A stretch of 64,000 bases of DNA from an uncultured Sterolibacterium sp. (GCA_903832735.1 CAILCO010000046.1:1-64000); one strand, 5' to 3'; shown: positions 8,979-17,973, counted from the first letter of the stretch. Made by a program: numbers and translations. Notes: generated by a model not told the origin, from the sequence alone.

Positions 8979-9938
8979 TCACTTCAGCGGGCTCTGTAGT
9001 TGTATCATGCCCGCGATCTGTTCACGGCTCATCGGCGACGCAATGAACTTGCCGGCATAGGCCTCGGCCAGCGTCGTCTCCAGGCCGATAATCTTGTCCG
9101 GATTGAGCATGTCCTTGGTGAAGAATTCGTCGCGCACGCGCTTGGCCTGCCCTTCGCTTACTTTCGCGAACACGGCGTAGATCGTCATCGCTTGCGGATT
9201 GCTGTACATCCAGTCAACGGTTTCGCGATACGCCTGCATGAACTTGGCGATCGCCTCCCTGCGCTTTTCCAGCACCGCCGAATTGACGATGAGGAAGCGC
9301 ACCGTCTGGTTCTTGATCGAGGGGATGTCGTTGCCGCGGGCGATGATGCGGATCTTGCCCTGCTCCATGGCGTCGAGCCCGAATGGCGGGGCCGACCAGC
9401 CGACATCGATCTGCCCGGACATCACCTGGGTGAAGGTCGCCGCAGGCCCACCGGTTGCCGTCAGCCTGGGCTTGACGCCCGGCTGCTTGGCAAACTCCAG
9501 CACGATGCTGTGGGTCGAAGAACCGTTGGTCGAGTAGGCCATGGTCTTGCCGGTGGTGTCGGCAAGACTCTTGATCGGCGACGCGGCGGGAACATACCAG
9601 TAGTCGGCCGCGCCGCTCGTCTCCGCACCGATTACGCGAACCGGCGCACCCTTGACGTAGGCGCCGATTACGCCGGCGGCGCCGGCCGCAATGCCGATAT
9701 CGACGCTGCCGGAAATGACTGCCTGCTGGGTTTCGCCACCACCCTGGGTATAGACCAGATCGAGGACGAGTCCCTGCTTCTTGAAGATGCCGGCTCGCTG
9801 TCCCAGTTCGGCAACCGAGGTATCCCAGTTGCCGCGCTGGCCGATGGCCAGCTTCAGCGTTTCCTGGGCAAACGCCGTCGATCCCGCCAAGAGTAGCGCC
9901 AGCGCGGCGACCCGCGCATATCGTGAATGCCGATTCAT
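8979..9938 (-). CDS. ABC transporter periplasmic binding protein, NMT1/SsuA-like
   Basis: Periplasmic solute receptor of 319 residues. Residues 1-25 are a signal peptide ending STAFAQ. The mature protein is of the NMT1/TauA/SsuA class (LKLAIGQRGNWDTSVAELGQ near the N-terminus, then GGGETQQAVISGSVDIGIAA and GKTMAYSTNGSSTHSIV). These receptors feed importers for sulfonates, pyrimidines, nitriles and aromatic acids; the ligand here is unknown. It lies 15 bases after the second permease gene and completes a full ABC importer with the three genes upstream. No lipobox is seen. Confidence 0.85.
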   Translation of the reverse strand: MNRHSRYARVAALALLLAGSTAFAQETLKLAIGQRGNWDTSVAELGQRAGIFKKQGLVLDLVYTQGGGETQQAVISGSVDIGIAAGAAGVIGAYVKGAPVRVIGAETSGAADYWYVPAASPIKSLADTTGKTMAYSTNGSSTHSIVLEFAKQPGVKPRLTATGGPAATFTQVMSGQIDVGWSAPPFGLDAMEQGKIRIIARGNDIPSIKNQTVRFLIVNSAVLEKRREAIAKFMQAYRETVDWMYSNPQAMTIYAVFAKVSEGQAKRVRDEFFTKDMLNPDKIIGLETTLAEAYAGKFIASPMSREQIAGMIQLQSPLK

Positions 9939-9953
9939 GATTCCCCCTTGAAC

Positions 9954-10700
9954 TTAGTGATTCGGAACTTCCAGACCGCCGAGTTGGCTTACCAGCGAAT
10001 TGACCATGATGGCGAGCGAGAAGACCACCAGAAGCAACGCGTACATGCCCGGCATGTCGAACTGGCTGTAGCTTTGCATGACCATGAAGCCGAGTCCGCG
10101 GTTGGACAGCTTGGTCTCGGCGAGAAGTACGCCGATCACCGAGACGCCGAAGCCCAGACGCAGTCCGTTCAGCAGCGGATGGCGCAGCGCCGGGAAATAG
10201 ATCTTGGTCACCATTTGCCAGGTGCTGGCGCGGAAACTCCTGCCGACCCTGATCAGCACCTGATCGATCTGGCGCATCCCGGCCGCCGTGATCAGGGCCA
10301 CGGGAAAGAAGCAGGAGATGGCGCCCATCGCGATCTTCGAACCGGGGCCGATGCCGAACCACATGATCATGACCGGGAAAAAAATGATTTTCGGGGTCGG
10401 GCCGAGATAATGAATGTAGGGCTCGAAGGCACGGCCCATGAGGCGCGAACCGCCCAGCAACAAGCCCACCGCGACGCCAACCGAACCGCCGATGGCGAGC
10501 GAGACGCCGACCTCTACCGCGGTCGCCGAGAGGTTCGCGTAGAAGTCCGCGTTGGCCCCCAGATGCCCCAGGGCATGGGCGATCTTGAACAACGACGGGA
10601 CCACGTCGCGAAACAGCAACCCGGATTCGGCCAGAGCCTCCCAGAACAGCAGGGTAGAGGCGATGATCGCCAGCCTGAGCAATGCGACCCTTGAAATCAT
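9954..10700 (-). CDS. ABC transporter permease, SsuC/TauC-like
   Basis: Inner-membrane permease of 248 residues with about six hydrophobic helices. The BPD_transp_1 coupling region EAA-type loop is visible around GMRQIDQVLIRVGRSFRAS, ending before LRHPLLNGLRLGFG. The start at 10700 is chosen because ATG overlaps the previous gene's stop by four bases (ATGA); a longer reading from 10718 would run into that gene. It pairs with the preceding permease to form a heterodimeric channel, and both share the operon with the ATPase and the binding protein. Confidence 0.85.
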   Translation of the reverse strand: MISRVALLRLAIIASTLLFWEALAESGLLFRDVVPSLFKIAHALGHLGANADFYANLSATAVEVGVSLAIGGSVGVAVGLLLGGSRLMGRAFEPYIHYLGPTPKIIFFPVMIMWFGIGPGSKIAMGAISCFFPVALITAAGMRQIDQVLIRVGRSFRASTWQMVTKIYFPALRHPLLNGLRLGFGVSVIGVLLAETKLSNRGLGFMVMQSYSQFDMPGMYALLLVVFSLAIMVNSLVSQLGGLEVPNH

Positions 10701-11467
10701 GAGGCCCTCAGCAGCCATCGCTCCAGCCTCTCGCTGGCAAAAAAGAAACAGACGCTGACCAGGATCACGAAACAGATCGCCGCATACATCCCGGCCAGAT
10801 CGTAGCGCTCGGCCAGTTCATTGACGATTTGCCCGAGACCGCCGAAGTTGATCAGAAACTCGACGCCAACGATGTTGATCAGGGAAAACATCAGCCCCAG
10901 GCGTACGCCGACGAAGATGACCGGCAGTGCGGAAGGAAACTGGATCTTCCAAAACAGTTGCGCCGGGCTGAGACTGAAGCTGCGGCCGACATCGAGCAGC
11001 ACCTTGCGCGTTCCGGAGAGACCCTCGACCGTCTTCAGGATGGCCGGCGGCAAACCGGAAACGAAACCGATCATGACGATGGTCAGCGCGTTGCGGCCGA
11101 AGATCACCAGGAACAAGGGATAGAGCAAAACCAGGGGCGCTGCGGCCAGGCCCGCCACCCATGACTCGCAGGCGCTGCGCAACAACCGGTGGCGATGCAG
11201 AAAAACGCCCAGCGCGACTCCGATCAGGGTGACCAGAAACGCCGCCGCCAGCGCTTCGCCGGCCGTCGCCAGAAAGCGGCTGAGTACGTCCTCTTCGACG
11301 ATGATGCGCTCGAAACTGACCAAGACCTCGGACGGCAAAGGCACGATGAAGCGGCTCACCCAGTCCAGGCGGATCAACAATTCGGCCAGTGCCAGCGCGC
11401 TCGCGAGCCCACCCAGGCCGAGGGTCGCGGGCAACCACTTTGCTTCCGCCAGAGGTCTGCCGCTCAT
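10697..11467 (-). CDS. ABC transporter permease, SsuC/TauC-like
   Basis: First of two permeases in this importer, 256 residues from the ATG at 11467. It begins MSGRPLAEAKWLPATLGLGG and has about six membrane segments. The coupling-helix region is KTVEGLSGTRKVLLDVGRSF followed by FWKIQFPSALPVIFVGVRLG, typical of the SsuC/TauC group. A purine-rich ribosome site (GGAG and GAGG) sits before the ATG, four bases after the ATPase stop. A longer in-frame start at 11503 is inside the ATPase gene and rejected. Two different permeases is usual for some aromatic-acid and pyrimidine importers of this class. Confidence 0.85.
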   Translation of the reverse strand: MSGRPLAEAKWLPATLGLGGLASALALAELLIRLDWVSRFIVPLPSEVLVSFERIIVEEDVLSRFLATAGEALAAAFLVTLIGVALGVFLHRHRLLRSACESWVAGLAAAPLVLLYPLFLVIFGRNALTIVMIGFVSGLPPAILKTVEGLSGTRKVLLDVGRSFSLSPAQLFWKIQFPSALPVIFVGVRLGLMFSLINIVGVEFLINFGGLGQIVNELAERYDLAGMYAAICFVILVSVCFFFASERLERWLLRAS

Positions 11468-11471
11468 CGCC

Positions 11472-12323
11472 TCACTCCGCCTGCGGCAGTTTTGCCTCGG
11501 CATCCTTCATGCCGAGACTCGCTTCATCGCGCAGGTCGTTCCAGATTTCCGCCACATAGAGGCCGAAGTCCTTGCTGCCGATGATCTCGGCCGTCCTCGG
11601 CCGCGGCAGTTTGATGTCCACGATCCGCTTCACCCGGCCCGGCCGGTAGGTCATCACCAGCACGCGATCGGACAATTGCACGGCTTCGGCGATGCTATGA
11701 GTGATCAGGAGCGTGGTCTGCGCCAGCGCCTGTTGGATTTGCAATACCTTGTCGCCGAGGAGCAGGCGCGTTTGTTCGTCGAGCGCCGCGAACGGTTCGT
11801 CCATCAGCAGAACCTTGGGGCCGAAGGCCAGGGTCCGGGCAATCGCCACGCGCTGCCTCATGCCGCCGGAGAGTTGCGCCGGATGGTGCTGCTCGAAGCC
11901 CTTCAGGCCGACGAGTTCAAGATAATGATGGACGCGCTTGAGCCGTTCGGTCCTGGCGACACCGGCGACCTCGAGCGGGAAGGCGACATTGTCGGCGACC
12001 GTGCGCCAAGGGAAGGTCGATTCTTCCTGGAAGACCATGCCAATCGCCGGATCGGGACCGGACAGGGTTCTGCCCTCGACGATCACCCGGCCTTCGTCGC
12101 TCCCGGCAAGACCGCCGATGACATTGAACAGGGTGGACTTGCCGCAGCCGGAAGGTCCGATGATCGCCAGGACTTCGCCCTGCGCGACGGTGAACGAGAC
12201 ATGATCGACCGCCGTGATGCTGGCGCTGCCCGTGACGAAGCGCTTGACGATATTTTCGACCCGCAATACCGGCGTGGCCAAAGCTGCCTCGACGCCGGAA
12301 CTACTCTGCGCCGCTGAACTCAT
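11472..12323 (-). CDS. ABC transporter ATP-binding protein, SsuB/TauB-like
   Basis: Cytoplasmic ATPase of 283 residues powering the importer. Walker A is GPSGCGKST, the Q-loop is MVFQEESTFPW, the signature is LSGGMRQR, Walker B is VLLMDEPFAALD and the switch His is in LLITHSIAEA. This is the classic nitrate/sulfonate/taurine ATPase pattern. The ATG at 12323 overlaps the ThDP enzyme stop by four bases (ATGA). The open frame continues upstream to 12677, but that part is an artefact of the other gene. The C-terminal 25 residues are charged and extend slightly past the usual end. Confidence 0.9.
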   Translation of the reverse strand: MSSAAQSSSGVEAALATPVLRVENIVKRFVTGSASITAVDHVSFTVAQGEVLAIIGPSGCGKSTLFNVIGGLAGSDEGRVIVEGRTLSGPDPAIGMVFQEESTFPWRTVADNVAFPLEVAGVARTERLKRVHHYLELVGLKGFEQHHPAQLSGGMRQRVAIARTLAFGPKVLLMDEPFAALDEQTRLLLGDKVLQIQQALAQTTLLITHSIAEAVQLSDRVLVMTYRPGRVKRIVDIKLPRPRTAEIIGSKDFGLYVAEIWNDLRDEASLGMKDAEAKLPQAE

Positions 12324-14152
12324 TCGGATCTCGTCGGGGACGACGCATTGGTCGACGCCTGAGCCGGGGTATTGCCGGTCAGGACGCGCACATCGACGAC
12401 CGCGACGGCGCCGGCAAGCACCGCCTCGATCGCCTCGCGGAAGACCGCGGCCAGATCGTCCGGGGACTTCACCGGTCCGAAGCCCGCGGCACCCTGGGCC
12501 TTTGCCAGTTGCACCAGGTCGAGTTCCGGGTCGGCCATGCGCATGCCGATCCAGCGATTCTCGACCGGCCGCTCGCGCATCCGCGCGACCCGTTCCTGAT
12601 GCACCTCGTCGTTGAAGAACGACTGGTTGTTGGCGACCACGATGAGCATCGGGATGCGGTAATGGACGGCCGTCCACAGCGCCGTCACGCCCATCAGGAA
12701 ATCGCCATCGCCCAGGATGCCGACCGGCAGCCGGCCCGTATCACGCAGCGCCAGCGCCGCGCCGACCGAAATCCCCGGTCCCCCGCCGATGCCGCCGCCG
12801 CCGTCCGAGCCGAGAAAGTCGAGCGGATGGTGAAACGGCCAGATCGCCGCATTCCACGACAGCGGCAGATGCAGGAGCGAACACTCGCGCTCGCCCAAGA
12901 CCGCTCGCAAGGCCAGACCGAGTTGATCGACCGTGATACCTTCGGCATTCACCGGCGCCGCATTCTCCCGCCTCCGTGCAGCCGGCATCCGGCGCGACGG
13001 CAGTGTGACCAGTTCTTCGAGCAGGGAGGCGGCGAAAGCATCGGGGTCTACGGCGAAGAACAGGTCGGCCGGCGGCAGGGCCTGGTGGTCCATGCTCCAG
13101 CCATTGTGATTGACGTGGTCGAGCGACACCTGAATGATCGACGCGCCCGGGTCGGCCACGCCGAATGCCGTCTGCAGCGTGCCGCCAAGATCGACCCAGT
13201 CGAGACTGAGGATGACGTCGGCCGCGCGGATCGCAGCGAGCGCCTCCGGCCCCGCGAAGATGCCCGGCGCACCGGCGTGCAAGGGGTGATCGGTGGGGAA
13301 ACCGGCACCCACCTTAAGGTCCGTCGCCACCAATGCACCCAACCGCTCGGCGAGTTCTATCCGTGACCGCCAAGCCTCGACGCTGCGCGATACGCGCCCG
13401 ACCAGCAGCACCGGTCGCTCCGCTCCCGCGAGCAGCAGTGCCGCTTTCTTGAGCAGGTCGACGGGTGCGCCGGCCGCGGCTTGCGGCATGAACCGGGCGT
13501 GAGAAATGGGCGGGAGCGGGGCCTCGATACGATCCTCCTGCATCCCGGCATCGAGGTTGATATAGACCGGCCCCATCGGGGTCGTCTGCGCGATCCACGC
13601 CGCCCGGAGCAGCGCCTCGCGCGCAGCGGCGGGCGAGGCCGGCTGATCGTCCCATTTCACGAAATGTCTGATCGCGCTGCCCTGATCCCGCGCGGTGTGG
13701 ATCCAGTCTATCCACGGCCGACGCCTGGCCGCATCGACTGGACCGGTTGCCCCGAGCACTATGACCGGCATCCGGTCGCACCAGGCGTTGAAAATCGCCA
13801 TGCTTGCGTGAAACAGGCCGACATTCGAATGCACCGCCGCCGCTATCGCCCGGCCGGTGACCTTGGCGTAGCCTTGGGCAATCGCCACGGCATGCTCCTC
13901 ATGCAGGCAAAGGAGCATCGTCGGCCGCTCGTTGCCCAGATGATTGACCAGGCTATCATGCAGGCCCCGGAAGCTTGCCCCCGGGCATAACGCGATATAG
14001 GGAATGTCCAGCGCCCGCAGCGTTTCCGCCACCACGTCGCTGCCGAAAGTGGCAACTTCGGCGATAGTACCGACCGGTTTCTCGATTGCGGCCTGCGCCT
14101 TCGACCGTCCGTCGGTTGGCAAAACCTCACCCTTGTTCGGGCCTGCGCCCAT
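12320..14152 (-). CDS. Thiamine diphosphate-dependent enzyme (acetolactate synthase/benzoylformate decarboxylase superfamily)
   Basis: Cytoplasmic ThDP enzyme of 610 residues. The N-terminal pyrimidine domain carries the activating Glu in LHEEHAVAIAQGYAK; the central domain follows (about 215-350); the C-terminal domain has the diphosphate/Mg motif GDGDFLMG ending in VVANN. Family members ligate or decarboxylate 2-oxo acids. No small regulatory subunit is nearby, so biosynthetic acetolactate synthase is unlikely. In context (importer plus aldehyde dehydrogenase) a 2-oxo acid decarboxylase is the best guess, by inference. Residues 1-30 form a polar extension. The ATG at 14152 has GAGGAG seven bases before it. 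It is the first gene of the operon. Confidence 0.82.
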   Translation of the reverse strand: MGAGPNKGEVLPTDGRSKAQAAIEKPVGTIAEVATFGSDVVAETLRALDIPYIALCPGASFRGLHDSLVNHLGNERPTMLLCLHEEHAVAIAQGYAKVTGRAIAAAVHSNVGLFHASMAIFNAWCDRMPVIVLGATGPVDAARRRPWIDWIHTARDQGSAIRHFVKWDDQPASPAAAREALLRAAWIAQTTPMGPVYINLDAGMQEDRIEAPLPPISHARFMPQAAAGAPVDLLKKAALLLAGAERPVLLVGRVSRSVEAWRSRIELAERLGALVATDLKVGAGFPTDHPLHAGAPGIFAGPEALAAIRAADVILSLDWVDLGGTLQTAFGVADPGASIIQVSLDHVNHNGWSMDHQALPPADLFFAVDPDAFAASLLEELVTLPSRRMPAARRRENAAPVNAEGITVDQLGLALRAVLGERECSLLHLPLSWNAAIWPFHHPLDFLGSDGGGGIGGGPGISVGAALALRDTGRLPVGILGDGDFLMGVTALWTAVHYRIPMLIVVANNQSFFNDEVHQERVARMRERPVENRWIGMRMADPELDLVQLAKAQGAAGFGPVKSPDDLAAVFREAIEAVLAGAVAVVDVRVLTGNTPAQASTNASSPTRSE

Positions 14153-14490
14153 AAGCCTTCTCCTCTTGGCGTGGCGGAATCGCTGCTGTTATAAGTCTTT
14201 GCGCGTATCCAATAACTACGACGGTCTAAAACATGCGAGGCGGAACTTTGCGACAGAATCCAACAAACTTCCAGAAGTATTTTCGCAGGAGAGACCAAAG
14301 ATTCCCTTATCGGTCCGCATCGGCAATCTGGGTTAAATCCCTGAAATGATGCTTGCCGGCAACGTGGCGCCGCAGAAGATAATAATCGGCAGGCAGCAAG
14401 ATGTCCAAACTTAATCTGTCTTTGCCTACGCCGCAGGGAAATAGCTCCGGGGCAATCCTGTTCAAGGCCGGAGACAAACGTGATGATGGT
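14153..14490. promoter_or_regulatory. Upstream region of the ThDP/ABC/ALDH operon
   Basis: This 338-base gap lies between the LysR gene's end and the first gene of the leftward operon and should hold that operon's promoter. Read on the minus strand it contains two similar motifs, TTGGAT...CGCAAAG, at 14263-14246 and 14212-14197, about 50 bases apart. Tandem sites of this kind could be operators for the neighbouring LysR protein, but this is inference. I see no convincing -35/-10 pair and no additional gene. Confidence 0.35.
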
Positions 14491-15432
14491 CTATGCGTTG
14501 GGCCGAAAATCGGGGTGATATCGAGCAAGGGGACCGATGGCATCCTTCAACAGCACAATCATGTCCTGGATCAGAAGGGAGAGGGCGACTTCATTGAAAA
14601 GGGGTGGTCTGCCCGTCGGGCGAAAGAGGTACAGCGTACGGGTGATCGCCGGTTCGATGATGCGCCGCCCGACCAGCGCCCCGCGCTTGATTTCGTTGAT
14701 CGCCGTTCCATAAGGCATGATGCATGCCGCCAAGCCGCGTAGCGCGATGTCGCGCAAGGCCGGGATCGACTGCACTTCGAACAACATAGGCACCTGCAAG
14801 CCAATCCTGGCCGCAGCAGCCTCGATCACGTGACGCACCATGTCGCGTTTGCCCGTGAGCGCTAGATTGTGCGTCATCACCTCGGCGAAGGTGATCGGCT
14901 CCTCGGAATCGCAGAGTTGCGGGGCTGTCAAGAAGAGTAGGTCTTCATACAGGACCGCAGTCTTGCATGGGCCGGGACGATCTGCCACCTCGTAGGCGAG
15001 AGCAAGATCCAGTTTGCCGTCCTTCATCGCCTCGACCAGTTCGTAACTGACGTCCTCCACAAGGCTGAGGAACACGCCGGGAACGCGTTCGCGGGCTTGA
15101 ACCAGCAGCTCGGAGCCGAGGACCTGAATGATGCTGGGGGTCAGGCCCAAAGTTACGATCTCGCGCGCGGCGCCGCCCAGGCGAGCCACTTCCTGTTCGG
15201 TGTCGGAAACCAATTGCATGATCTTGAGGGCGCGCTCGAAGAGAAGACTGCCGGCCTCAGTGGGGGCGACCCCCCGCGAATGCCTCACCAGCAAAGCCAC
15301 ACTGAAGCTCTCTTCGAGCTGGCGCATTTGTTGCCCCAGTGCTGGCTGCGCGATGTGCAACTGTTCGGCTGCCTTGGTCATGTTTCCGACCTCGACGACC
15401 TTGCAGAAATTACGGAGCCTTTTTAGATTGAT
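14491..15432 (-). CDS. LysR-family transcriptional regulator with an apparent ATC start
   Basis: DNA-binding regulator, about 313 residues. The winged helix-turn-helix is at the N-terminus (LRNFCKVVEVGNMTKAAEQL, then HIAQPALGQQMRQLEE) and the effector domain follows from about residue 95. The first ATG (15381) would delete the first helix of the fold. In frame, the expected N-terminus NLKRLRNF begins directly after an ATC at 15432-15430, and GGAG lies seven bases before that ATC. No ATG, GTG or TTG exists between the upstream stop and 15381. I therefore place the start at the ATC. It lies upstream of, and on the same strand as, the operon it probably controls. Confidence 0.8.
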   Translation of the reverse strand: MNLKRLRNFCKVVEVGNMTKAAEQLHIAQPALGQQMRQLEESFSVALLVRHSRGVAPTEAGSLLFERALKIMQLVSDTEQEVARLGGAAREIVTLGLTPSIIQVLGSELLVQARERVPGVFLSLVEDVSYELVEAMKDGKLDLALAYEVADRPGPCKTAVLYEDLLFLTAPQLCDSEEPITFAEVMTHNLALTGKRDMVRHVIEAAAARIGLQVPMLFEVQSIPALRDIALRGLAACIMPYGTAINEIKRGALVGRRIIEPAITRTLYLFRPTGRPPLFNEVALSLLIQDMIVLLKDAIGPLARYHPDFRPNA

Positions 15433-15650
15433 TTTCTTTCTCCGACAATCCCGAAGTCAAGGTTGTGCAAATAGCCGATCGAATCTCCAGAAGATCCCGG
15501 CGGCAAGGTCTTAGATGGAAACCATTGTACTGCAGCCTGTTGCGACTGATCGCCTTGGCGCTGAGACGACCCAATTGCTGAATCGTCAAAGCGGCCGACC
15601 TCAGGCCATTAACCAGTCCGCGGAAGAGGTACGCTTCACGCTGAACGCGG

Positions 15651-16355
15651 TTACGGAAGCAAGCGATCGAACTCCTTCTTGACTACCGCGTAGCATTCGC
15701 AGACCCTCGCCTCCAACCCGGCCCGATTTAGCACTGTGATATGGCCGCGTTTGTACTCGATCAGCCCAGCCCGCTGCAAGTTGCCGGCGGCTTCGGTGAT
15801 GCCTTCGCGGCGCACGCCTAGCAGGATGGCGATCAGATCCTGGGTTATGGTCAACTCGTTTGAAGACATGCGGTCGAGCCTCAGCAGCAGCCAGCGGCAG
15901 AGCTGCTGGTCCAGTGAATGATGGCGGTTGCAAACCGCCGTCTGAGCCATTTGCGTCAGCACCGCTTGTATGTAACGCAGCAATACGTGCATCATCGTTT
16001 TGCCGCGATAGAACTCGTCCATCAGCACCTGCCCCTGCAACCGGTAGGCGTGGCCGGCGCTTTCTACGACGGTTCGTCTGGGCGAGGTTGCGCCGCCCAT
16101 GAAAAGAGAGACCCCGATGACTCCCTCGTTGCCTACCACGGCGATTTCGTCAGACGCGCCATCTGCCAGTACATAGAGCCGGGAGACGATCGCGGTAGTG
16201 GGGAAATAGACGTGGCGCATCGGAATGCCGGACTCACTGAGCACATGGCCGAGCGGCATCGGGACCAGTTCCAGATACCGCGACAGGCGCGCGAATTCGT
16301 CTGCCGGCAGGGCGGCGAGCAAGTGGTTCTGGCGTGGGTCATGAGAGCCGTGCAT
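15651..16355 (-). CDS. Crp/Fnr-family transcriptional regulator
   Basis: Regulator of 234 residues. The N-terminal cyclic-nucleotide-binding-like barrel (about 20-130) is divergent and lacks the cysteines of an Fnr iron-sulfur sensor; it does not show the usual cAMP-binding arginine/serine pair clearly. The C-terminal winged helix (about 150-225) includes LTITQDLIAILLGVRREGIT, the recognition-helix region. This group, typified by LVPMPLGHVLSESGIPMRHV, is common in proteobacteria and mostly uncharacterised. The ATG at 16355 has GGGAA before it; a GTG at 16379 is possible. It is divergent from cbpA, so the 310 bases between them serve both. Confidence 0.85.
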   Translation of the reverse strand: MHGSHDPRQNHLLAALPADEFARLSRYLELVPMPLGHVLSESGIPMRHVYFPTTAIVSRLYVLADGASDEIAVVGNEGVIGVSLFMGGATSPRRTVVESAGHAYRLQGQVLMDEFYRGKTMMHVLLRYIQAVLTQMAQTAVCNRHHSLDQQLCRWLLLRLDRMSSNELTITQDLIAILLGVRREGITEAAGNLQRAGLIEYKRGHITVLNRAGLEARVCECYAVVKKEFDRLLP

Positions 16356-16665
16356 GGGCGATTCCCGATCAACAGCCACGATCCAAGGACCTCAGCGATC
16401 CGACTGAATGGTATAGCTGTCAAAGGCACGCTATGCCAATAGCGTATAGTATGTGCCAAAATCAACTTATGCGGCCAATCGGCATGGACAAAGCAACGTT
16501 TCCTGTCCGGTCGAAACTACGCTCATGGACATTCATTGAATGTGCGTTTTCGCACTGACAGAGCTAGAGTTTCAGAACACACTGAACAGCGCTGGTCACG
16601 TTCAAGCGGAACGTCGATCACAAGTTCCGCGAATCCGTAGAATCTGAGGGGCGAAGCAGCTTGCC
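16356..16665. promoter_or_regulatory. Divergent promoter region between the Crp/Fnr gene and cbpA
   Basis: A possible promoter for the leftward gene reads TTGGCA (16439-16434), 18-base spacer, TATACC (16415-16410) on the minus strand. Towards cbpA there is a palindrome CATTCATTGAATG at 16530-16542 followed at once by a GTGCG-TTTT-CGCAC hairpin at 16542-16555; either could be an operator. No gene is seen in the gap. Confidence 0.35.
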
Positions 16666-17604
16666 ATGAAATTCAAGGACTATTACGAGATCTGCGGTGT
16701 ACCGCGCAACGCGTCGCAGGAAGATATCAAGCGCGCCTACCGAAAGCTGGCACGCAAGTATCACCCGGACGTAAGCAAGGTAGCCGATGCCGAGGTTCGC
16801 TTCAAGGAGCTCGGCGAAGCCTACGCCGTCCTCAAGGATCCCGAGAAACGCGCCGCCTACGATCAGATGGGCAGTCAGTGGAAGGACGGACAGGACTTCC
16901 AGCCGCCACCGGGCTGGGATGCCGGTTTCGAGTTCGGCGGCCGCGGCGACGGCGTTGATCACAGCGACTTCTTCGAAGCGCTGTTCGGCCGCCAGGCCCG
17001 GGGAGGGCAACGCCCCGGCATGCATGTCCGAGGCGAGGACCATCACGCCAAGATGCTGATCGATCTGCAAGATGCCTACCGCGGTGCCCGGCGCAGCATC
17101 ACCCTGCGCGTGCCGGAACTGGATGAGCAAGGGCACGTCGCGATGCGGGAGCGTAAGCTCGACGTGAATATCCCCAAGGGCATTCGTGCCGGCCAGCACC
17201 TGCGCCTGACCGGACAGGGTACGCAGGGCCTGGGAGAAGGACCGGCAGGTGACTTGTATCTCGAAATCGGCTTCAACCCGCACGCACAATTCCGCGTCGA
17301 TGGACGCGACGTCTATTTGGATCTGCCGCTGGCGCCCTGGGAAGCTGCGCTCGGTTGTTCGCTGGCAATACCGACCCCCGAAGGTGGATCGGTGCAACTC
17401 ACCGTTCCCGCTGGTTTCGCGGCGGGACGGCAATTGCGCCTGAAGGGTAAGGGCATTCCCGGCAATCCGCCGGGCGATCTTTACGCCGTGCTGGTGATTG
17501 CCCTGCCCCCGGCCGTCAGCGAAAGCGAGAAGGAAGCCTACCGCACCATGGCCAAGGCGTTCACCTTCGACGCCCGCGCTGACATGAAAGGCGATCCGTC
17601 ATGA
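16666..17604 (+). CDS. cbpA: DnaJ-class co-chaperone CbpA
   Basis: CbpA stimulates DnaK and also binds curved DNA. The 312 residues start with a J domain (about 1-68, HPD motif in KYHPDVSK), followed by a Gly/Phe-rich linker (GFEFGGRGDGVDHSDFFEALFG) and the two C-terminal substrate-binding domains (about 120-300). There is no CXXCXGXG zinc finger, which separates it from DnaJ. The downstream gene is its modulator CbpM, overlapping by four bases, which makes the assignment firm. GAGGGG lies upstream of the ATG at a loose distance. Confidence 0.92.
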   Translation: MKFKDYYEICGVPRNASQEDIKRAYRKLARKYHPDVSKVADAEVRFKELGEAYAVLKDPEKRAAYDQMGSQWKDGQDFQPPPGWDAGFEFGGRGDGVDHSDFFEALFGRQARGGQRPGMHVRGEDHHAKMLIDLQDAYRGARRSITLRVPELDEQGHVAMRERKLDVNIPKGIRAGQHLRLTGQGTQGLGEGPAGDLYLEIGFNPHAQFRVDGRDVYLDLPLAPWEAALGCSLAIPTPEGGSVQLTVPAGFAAGRQLRLKGKGIPGNPPGDLYAVLVIALPPAVSESEKEAYRTMAKAFTFDARADMKGDPS

Positions 17605-17930
17605 GCAACACAGACACAAGACTGGCACGGGGCCCGGTAGTCGAAGAGGAAATCCATCTGACGCTGACGGAGTTGTGTCAGGCCAGCAGTGCCTCCGAGG
17701 AGCACATAATTACCTGGGTGTTCGAGGGAGTGCTGGAACCCATCGGCGAGGCGCCACAGAAATGGCGCTTCTCCGGGCAATCGCTGCGTCGGGCGCGGCT
17801 GGCCTTGTCGCTCTCGCGCGACCTGGAAGTCAACCCGCCCGGCGTCGCACTGGCGCTGGATCTGCTTGATGAAATTGCCGCCTTGCAAGCACGGCTGCAA
17901 CGCCTCGGCGCTCATCGTCAGGAAAAATAA
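17601..17930 (+). CDS. cbpM: Chaperone modulator CbpM
   Basis: Small protein of 109 residues that binds the J domain of CbpA and blocks both its co-chaperone and DNA-binding activity. The sequence fits the MerR-like CbpM fold: LTLTELCQASSASEEHIITW, then GVLEP, and FSGQSLRRARLALSLSRDLEVN PPGVALALDLLDEI as the conserved helices. Its ATG overlaps the cbpA stop (ATGA), so the two are translated together. A hairpin follows the stop codon. Confidence 0.9.
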   Translation: MSNTDTRLARGPVVEEEIHLTLTELCQASSASEEHIITWVFEGVLEPIGEAPQKWRFSGQSLRRARLALSLSRDLEVNPPGVALALDLLDEIAALQARLQRLGAHRQEK

Positions 17931-17931
17931 A

Positions 17932-17953
17932 GCGGGTTGAATCAGCCACCCGC
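17932..17953. terminator. Hairpin between cbpM and the small lipoprotein gene
   Basis: GCGGGT (17932-17937) pairs with ACCCGC (17948-17953) across a ten-base loop. It sits between convergent genes and could end transcription of either, but lacks a run of T. Confidence 0.45.
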
Positions 17954-17973
17954 CGGGGATGCCAGCGCAACGA

